Part shown: positions 6,598-11,389 of the stretch, one piece after another
Numbering within the stretch: position 1 is the first letter of the stretch
Layout of the letters: each line of letters starts with the position of its first letter
Assembly: GCA_945869725.1 (NCBI GenBank)
Contig: CAMBPO010000069.1
Coordinates: 1-11,389, forward strand
Length of the DNA: 11,389 bases
Source of the DNA: Klebsiella pneumoniae
Lineage (GTDB): Bacteria > Pseudomonadota > Gammaproteobacteria > Pseudomonadales > Pseudohongiellaceae
Direction of reading: 5' to 3'
Made by a program: the position numbers and the translations under genes
Notes under the pieces: generated by a model
The model's database searches: none
Told to the model about the DNA's origin: nothing
What the model saw: only the letters and a program-made list of their open reading frames with translations

Positions 6598-8274
6598 ATG
6601 GGTTACATGCGTCAGTGGTTCAAAAGCGGAACACCATGGATATGGCTGAATGGCGGTGCGGTCGCCTTCAGCATGATCATGGTTGTTGGTTTGATAGGAT
6701 TGATTGCAGTGCGAGGGTTTGGCCATTTCTGGCCATCCGATGTCGCGCTGATCAATCTGTCAAATGCAGACGGTGAACAAAGCACTCTCATCGGCGAGAT
6801 TGTGCGCAGCGAAACTGTGCCTGCTGCCATCGCCCGCGATTCAGGCGAAGCAGTTCCCGACGACATCGATCTTGTGACACGTCACTTGATCAAGTTGGGC
6901 AACCGTGACCAGACCGACCGAGACTTTGCATGGTACCTGGAGTTGGGCATGCAGCCCTGGCAGTATCCGCAGGACATTATGGTGGTAGAGCGTCGGGAGT
7001 GGGGCAACTTTTACGGCCGTCCGCTGGCGCTGTTACGTGAAGGAGTGGAGCTTGCTACCCCGGAGTCCGACAATTTTATGCCGGAGCTGCAAGCGGCGAT
7101 AACGCGCAGTCTTGAGCTGCACGACGAAATTCGTCGGCTTGAACGCGGAACCATCGGCCGCATCAATACCAGTCTGGATGACTTGCGACTGGCTACCAGA
7201 CGTCTTGAGCTGGATGAAACTCCTGCGGACATCCGGGCGATCGAGCTGGATAGAATCGCCGCTGAAAGGGTCGCACTGGATGAACAGTATGCGGTGCTGC
7301 GCCAAGAGCTCGATGTCATTTATGCAAGTACCCGCCGTGACACGCTGAAAATGGAAATGTCAGACGGCAACGCTGTTGACATCTCGCTGGCAGCAATCAT
7401 GCGGGTAACCGAGCCAAATGCGATGTCGGTTTTTGGCAAAACCGCTCAGTACTTTGGGCGTTTATGGGAGTTTTTGACCGAAGATCCGCGCGAAGCCAAT
7501 ACTGAAGGCGGTATCTTCCCAGCGATTTTTGGCACTGTCACCATGGTACTGGTGATGTCAATTATTGTGACGCCCTTTGGTATTCTGGCAGCAATCTATC
7601 TGCGCGAGTACGCAAAACAGGGAACAATGACGCGTATTATCCGTATTTCGGTGTACAACCTCGCGGGTGTGCCATCGATTGTGTATGGGGTGTTTGGTCT
7701 GGGATTTTTTGTGTATTACCTGGGAGGCAGCCTGGATCAGCTGTTTTATGAGACAGCCTTGCCGACCCCTACGTTTGGGACGCCCGGTTTGATCTGGGCT
7801 TCTCTGACACTGGCGTTGCTGACGCTGCCTATTGTGATTGTATCCACGGAAGAGGGCTTGGCGCGAATACCAAGTACCATTCGCCAGGGCAGTCTGGCGC
7901 TGGGTGCCACCAAGTCGGAAACTCTCTGGAAAGTGGTTATTCCGCTGGCAACGCCCGCGATGATGACCGGTCTGATTCTGGCTATCGCACGTGCGGCAGG
8001 TGAAGTTGCACCCTTGATGCTGGTGGGAGTGGTTAAACTGGCACCAGCATTGCCTATCGATGCGACATTCCCATTCCTGCATCTTGAGCGCAAGATCATG
8101 CATCTCGGATTTCATATTTACGATGTCGGTTTCCAAAGTCCCAATGTGGAGGCCGCCAGACCCCTGGTCTATGCCACCGCGTTGGTTCTGGTGATCCTGA
8201 TTATGGTGCTTAACCTGGCAGCCATCAGTATTCGTAACCGCTTGCGCGAGCGTTATCGCAGCGCCGGCGAATAG
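6598..8274 (+). CDS. pstA: PstA, phosphate ABC transporter permease, long form with a periplasmic coiled coil
   Basis: Second inner-membrane half of the phosphate channel. It has 558 residues from this start, against 296 in E. coli. TM1 (about 17-40, [20 protein letters not shown]) is followed by a periplasmic insert of roughly 250 residues. Part of that insert, about 159-247, is rich in Glu, Arg and Leu in heptad-like spacing ([30 protein letters not shown]) and is predicted to be coiled coil. The permease core starts near 305 ([28 protein letters not shown]). The EAA loop is [23 protein letters not shown], then [16 protein letters not shown]. The start is uncertain: 6577, 6598 and 6607 are all in-frame ATGs. 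I prefer 6598 because of the GAGG/GAG sequence upstream; the conserved part begins at MRQWFKSG (6607). It lies 36 nt after pstC and 44 nt before pstB. Confidence 0.94.
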   Translation: MGYMRQWFKSGTPWIWLNGGAVAFSMIMVVGLIGLIAVRGFGHFWPSDVALINLSNADGEQSTLIGEIVRSETVPAAIARDSGEAVPDDIDLVTRHLIKLGNRDQTDRDFAWYLELGMQPWQYPQDIMVVERREWGNFYGRPLALLREGVELATPESDNFMPELQAAITRSLELHDEIRRLERGTIGRINTSLDDLRLATRRLELDETPADIRAIELDRIAAERVALDEQYAVLRQELDVIYASTRRDTLKMEMSDGNAVDISLAAIMRVTEPNAMSVFGKTAQYFGRLWEFLTEDPREANTEGGIFPAIFGTVTMVLVMSIIVTPFGILAAIYLREYAKQGTMTRIIRISVYNLAGVPSIVYGVFGLGFFVYYLGGSLDQLFYETALPTPTFGTPGLIWASLTLALLTLPIVIVSTEEGLARIPSTIRQGSLALGATKSETLWKVVIPLATPAMMTGLILAIARAAGEVAPLMLVGVVKLAPALPIDATFPFLHLERKIMHLGFHIYDVGFQSPNVEAARPLVYATALVLVILIMVLNLAAISIRNRLRERYRSAGE

Positions 8275-8318
8275 TAACAAATATTAAGAAAATGCTTATT
8301 GAAACAACAGGATATGAC

Positions 8319-9215
8319 ATGACTGGTGACCAGACAACAACACTCAAAGGTGATGCGGCGACAGCTTCTCAAGACCCTGCAAACCGACGTGACCGCCCGT
8401 CGATTTCGCCTGCTTCTGCTCGCAAGATCGGTGAGCGCGAAACCATGTCGTTGAATGATGAGGTAGCCAAGATACAGGTCAACAACCTCAACCTTTTTTA
8501 CGATGCTGACCAGGCGTTAAAAAACATCAATCTGATGATCCCTGAAAAGCGAGTGACCGCGTTTATCGGGCCGTCTGGTTGCGGAAAGTCGACGCTGCTG
8601 CGCTGCTTTAATCGCATGAACGATCTGGTGGATATCTGCCGTATTGAGGGCGAGATAGTGATGGATGGCAAAAACATCTACGACCGTGACGTTGATGTTG
8701 CTGATTTACGACGAAGTGTGGGCATGGTATTCCAGAAACCAAATCCCTTTCCCAAGACCATTTATGAAAATGTCGCCTATGGTTTGCGCCTGCAAGGCGT
8801 GACTTCGCGTCGTGTGCTTGACGAGGTTGTTGAGAAGTCACTGCGGGCAGCAGCGCTCTGGGATGAGGTTAAGGACCGGTTACAGGAAAATGCATTTCGC
8901 ATGTCTGGTGGACAACAGCAGCGTCTGGTGATTGCAAGGGCGATAGCAATAGAACCGGAAGTGATCTTGCTGGACGAGCCAGCCTCGGCTCTGGATCCGA
9001 TCTCGACACTCAAGATTGAAGAGTTGATCAACGAACTCAAACAGGATTACACAATTATTATTGTGACCCACAACATGCAGCAGGCTGCGCGTGTGTCCGA
9101 TTACACGGCCTTTATGTATATGGGCAACATGGTCGAGTACGGGGACACAGATACCTTGTTTACCAATCCCAGGAAAAAGCAGACAGAAGATTACATTACC
9201 GGTCGATACGGTTAG
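8319..9215 (+). CDS. pstB: PstB, phosphate ABC transporter ATP-binding protein
   Basis: Cytoplasmic ATPase that drives the PstC/PstA channel. Visible motifs, numbered from this start: Walker [10 protein letters not shown] (84-92), Q-loop in [20 protein letters not shown], signature MSGGQQQR (195-202), Walker B VILLDEP (215-221), D-loop SALDP, and the switch His251 in [13 protein letters not shown]. The signature begins with Met where PstB normally has Leu, a mild change. The 298 residues exceed E. coli PstB (257) by an N-terminal extension of about 45 polar residues before [12 protein letters not shown]. The ATG at 8319 is preferred over 8292 because AGGA (8309-8312) lies 6 nt before it; 8292 has only a weak AAG. 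An in-frame ATG at 8445 (MSLNDEV) would remove the extension. It is last in the operon: no phoU follows, and the next gene is convergent 11 nt on. Confidence 0.96.
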   Translation: MTGDQTTTLKGDAATASQDPANRRDRPSISPASARKIGERETMSLNDEVAKIQVNNLNLFYDADQALKNINLMIPEKRVTAFIGPSGCGKSTLLRCFNRMNDLVDICRIEGEIVMDGKNIYDRDVDVADLRRSVGMVFQKPNPFPKTIYENVAYGLRLQGVTSRRVLDEVVEKSLRAAALWDEVKDRLQENAFRMSGGQQQRLVIARAIAIEPEVILLDEPASALDPISTLKIEELINELKQDYTIIIVTHNMQQAARVSDYTAFMYMGNMVEYGDTDTLFTNPRKKQTEDYITGRYG

Positions 9216-9226
9216 TATTCAGTATC

Positions 9227-10012
9227 TTACGGTTGGCCCATGACGCTGCGGATCAGTGGGCCTGCCCCCAGGTTGCCGGTCAAGTTGTCACGCGCAACCG
9301 CTGCGCGGGTGTCTGGATTGGTAGCGTCTCTGGGCTGACCAGCATGACGCGGAGCAGGTGTGTTTAAGCCGGTAAACAATTCAACTGTCGGGTTTTGCTC
9401 GTCACTTGACGTGATCAATCGGGCGTTAGCATTCTCCTCGCCGCAGTCCAGCATTTTGTTGCGTCGCTGACGTTCATCACAGCTTATGCCGCCAGTCAGT
9501 CGCTCAGTCACATCCACTTGTGACCGGTTTTGAATCATGTCTCTCAGATCCAGCAACGCTGGAGCAACCAGTCGCGGGGTCATTGGTATTGGTTCAGGAG
9601 CTTGTTCTGCCGGTGTGTCTGTCATGGTTTGCGGGCGGTTGTCAGCAGGTGTGACAGGCTCTGCGGCCGATGTTGCCAGCGGTTCAACCGTTTTAACTTC
9701 TTCAACGGCTACAACGGATTCAGGTTCTGGCGGCTGAGGGCGTGGCTGGAAACGGATCTGGATGCTAGGTGCTTGTGTGACAGTTGGCTCCACATTTAAA
9801 TCGGCGCCGCCCATCAGTTGTCTCGCCATCACCAACAGACTTAGATGAAGCAGAATACTGGCGGTGACCGGGAGGAACAAAGAGGTGCCAATTTTGTCGG
9901 GCTCATGGAGCTGCGATGTTAACGATAGGTCAGGCTCCATGGCCATCTGCAGCCCCGGTGCGAGTAATCGCCCATCAAACTCATTGAAGTCTTCTGCCTG
10001 CGGTTCCTGCAT
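9227..10012 (-). CDS. Unrecognised single-pass membrane protein with a proline-rich periplasmic region (TonB-like layout)
   Basis: I do not recognise this 261-residue protein. It has a cytoplasmic N-terminus of about 44 residues and one membrane segment (about 45-67, LFLPVTASILLHLSLLVMARQLM). Then come IQIRFQPRPQPPEPE (85-99), a Pro/Glu/Ala/Thr-rich stretch to about 150, and a C-terminal part with two cysteines (178 in SCDE, 190 in LDCGEE) that could pair. The layout recalls TonB or TolA, but no TonB C-terminal domain is visible, so I make no functional claim. The ATG at 10012 has AGG 6 nt upstream; a GTG at 10036 is in frame but lacks a ribosome binding site. It lies 81 nt downstream of dacB in the same direction and may share its transcript. 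Convergent with pstB, with no clear terminator between them. Confidence 0.7.
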   Translation of the reverse strand: MQEPQAEDFNEFDGRLLAPGLQMAMEPDLSLTSQLHEPDKIGTSLFLPVTASILLHLSLLVMARQLMGGADLNVEPTVTQAPSIQIRFQPRPQPPEPESVVAVEEVKTVEPLATSAAEPVTPADNRPQTMTDTPAEQAPEPIPMTPRLVAPALLDLRDMIQNRSQVDVTERLTGGISCDERQRRNKMLDCGEENANARLITSSDEQNPTVELFTGLNTPAPRHAGQPRDATNPDTRAAVARDNLTGNLGAGPLIRSVMGQP

Positions 10013-10093
10013 CACATGCCTGATTGCCAAGATCACTCATAGATTAGAGCCCGATTAGACCACGATCAGCCAGGGCAGTTCCACAGACTGAGC

Positions 10094-11389
10094 TTACTGC
10101 GCCCATGCCCAGCTTAACAAAGCGTCACCCAATTCCTGGCCGGGTCCGGTATCTGCTGCCGTATGATTCAGCAAGGCAATGACAACATAATGTTTGCCTG
10201 AGCGCGCATGAACATAACCTGCAACGCCGGCGACATCATCCAGCGAGCCGGTCTTGACATGCATGCTGCCGGCAGGGCCTTGTTGTGTCAGTCGTGTTCG
10301 CATGGTGCCATCGAGACCTGATAAGGGCAGTGATGCAAGATACTCTGGCATTGTGGAAATCTCATAAGCATGTTCCAGTGCGGCCCCTAACATCTCACTG
10401 CTGAGCCGTTCCTCCCGCGACAAGCCAGAGCCATTAACCATCACCAGCTGTTGATGGTCGATGCCCAGTGATTCCAAGTATTCGCGTATGGCTTTAATGC
10501 CGCTGTCTACCGTGGCAGGCGCTCCCGAGTGTTGTAAACCCAGTGCCAGCAGAAGGTGCCGGGTCATCATGTTATTGCTGTACTTGTTGATGGATTTAAT
10601 GATGTCTGACAGTGGTGGAGAGCTCCAGCTGACGATCGGCGCCGATGATTCGGTTGCCCGCAGAGCGCGCTCACGCAGCCTGCCGCTGAATTGCCCGCCC
10701 AGCTCCTGCCACAGTTGCATAAACAAACCGTAGGCGTAAGCGGGCGCATCCAGCACCGAGCGCGTCAGCACATATTCATCACAACGCGACGGTAGGCGGC
10801 CACTGAAGGTGACGGTATTGCCGGCCTCGTCAACATTGACACTGATACCACGCTGAAAACCACTACACGGGGCGTCGCTCTGGCCCAACTGATTATTGAT
10901 CGCAAGATTGGGCAACGCAGGATCCGCTTTGATCAACACATCACGACCATTGGGGTGCGGATAAAAATAAAAGTTCACCGTCTGAAAATTGACCATCAGC
11001 GCATGTGGCAACACGTTATAAGCACGTCGACTGTCATTATCGATCAGTGGCTCTTGACTCACCGACGGGTGAAACAGGCTGTCATCAATGATCAGGTCGC
11101 CAGTGATGTTGCTGACACCGCGGCGCTGCAGAGATTTCAACAGGCTGCGAAAATGTTCCTCAACCAGAAACGGATCACCACCACCGCGTATCAACAGATC
11201 ACCGTGGAGAGTTCCGTCGCTGATGTCGCCCAATGCGTAGACCTCGGTTGTCCAGGTATAGGCCGGGCCCAGCAACTCAAGCCCGGCCAGTGTGGTCAGG
11301 GTCTTGATCGTGGATGCAGGATTCAGTGGCACCTGTTCGTTAATCGCCAATAACGGCGCTGCAGCGCCTACCTCTTTCACATACAGCGT
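10094..11389 (-). CDS. dacB: DacB / PBP4, D-alanyl-D-alanine carboxypeptidase and endopeptidase (5' end cut by window edge)
   Basis: Periplasmic low-molecular-mass class C penicillin-binding protein (peptidase family S13) that trims or cleaves peptidoglycan peptides. 431 codons plus stop are present. The frame stays open to the right edge (TLYVKEVGAAAPLL), so the signal peptide and first residues lie outside; the GTG at 11380 is internal, not the start. All three active-site motifs are intact: SxxK as STIK in NPASTIKTLTTLAG (Ser codon 11314..11312), SxN as SNN in KYSNNMMTRHLL (10571-10579), and KTG in HVKTGSLDDVAG (10247-10255). About 245 residues separate the first two motifs, as in E. coli PBP4, so the inserted domains are kept. 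The C-terminus ends LLSWAWAQ. Confidence 0.96.
   Translation of the reverse strand, partial: TLYVKEVGAAAPLLAINEQVPLNPASTIKTLTTLAGLELLGPAYTWTTEVYALGDISDGTLHGDLLIRGGGDPFLVEEHFRSLLKSLQRRGVSNITGDLIIDDSLFHPSVSQEPLIDNDSRRAYNVLPHALMVNFQTVNFYFYPHPNGRDVLIKADPALPNLAINNQLGQSDAPCSGFQRGISVNVDEAGNTVTFSGRLPSRCDEYVLTRSVLDAPAYAYGLFMQLWQELGGQFSGRLRERALRATESSAPIVSWSSPPLSDIIKSINKYSNNMMTRHLLLALGLQHSGAPATVDSGIKAIREYLESLGIDHQQLVMVNGSGLSREERLSSEMLGAALEHAYEISTMPEYLASLPLSGLDGTMRTRLTQQGPAGSMHVKTGSLDDVAGVAGYVHARSGKHYVVIALLNHTAADTGPGQELGDALLSWAWAQ

Noticed and set aside
7558..8280. 240-codon open frame on the minus strand opposite pstA
   Set aside because: It is rich in Gln, His and Arg and has no recognisable motif, as expected for the reverse complement of a membrane-protein gene. 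pstA explains the region fully.
9206..9240. Bidirectional terminator between pstB and the convergent gene
   Set aside because: Only a 5-bp GATAC/GTATC pairing and a TACGGTT direct repeat are present, with no stable stem and no T-run.
11380..11380. GTG at 11380 as the start of dacB
   Set aside because: The frame continues upstream to the window edge with DacB-like sequence, and a start here would leave no signal peptide and only about 20 residues before the SxxK motif.
1..11389. CRISPR array, tRNA, rRNA, insertion sequence or defence island
   Set aside because: No spaced direct repeats, no cloverleaf or rRNA-like stretches, and no transposase or restriction motifs were seen; the gene content is housekeeping and phosphate uptake.

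Overview
The window looks like chromosomal DNA of a free-living Gammaproteobacterium, probably marine. This is an inference from the protein families, not a computed placement. The phosphate permeases are the enlarged, propeller-carrying type I associate with marine gammaproteobacteria, the DacB is E. coli-like, and PurU, GloA and the PhoB box are all proteobacterial in character. The one outlier is the FolD fragment at the left edge, which reads more like a Bacteroidota FolD.

Layout. Left part, minus strand: the N-terminal 106 codons of folD (running off the left edge) with a good sigma70-type promoter; a gloA (glyoxalase I) pseudogene with two internal deletions; and an intact small secreted beta-rich protein directly upstream of it. 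A 222-bp divergent intergenic region follows. Plus strand: purU (formyltetrahydrofolate deformylase), closely followed by the wreck of a Na+/phosphate symporter gene that keeps its N-terminal membrane part and its C-terminal PhoU-like part but has lost the middle. Then comes a PhoB box with a matching -10, and the phosphate transport operon pstS-pstC-pstA-pstB, which fills about 6.2 kb. Right part, minus strand, convergent with pstB: an unrecognised single-pass proline-rich protein, and upstream of it dacB (PBP4), whose 5' end runs off the right edge.

How it works together. PstS would bind phosphate in the periplasm and deliver it to the PstC/PstA channel powered by PstB. Both permeases are about twice the usual length because of large periplasmic insertions: a WD40-like region in PstC and a predicted coiled coil in PstA. 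No phoU follows pstB. FolD and PurU both act on the 10-formyl-tetrahydrofolate pool, FolD making it and PurU hydrolysing it.

Main points of interest: two nearby genes eroded by internal deletion; a terminator-like hairpin placed at the predicted pstS transcription start; a TGTCA palindrome between pstS and pstC; an inverted repeat that could mask the pstC ribosome binding site; the enlarged permeases; the missing phoU; and the Bacteroidota-like FolD. I found no CRISPR array, tRNA, rRNA, insertion sequence or defence system, and no clearly novel multi-gene system.
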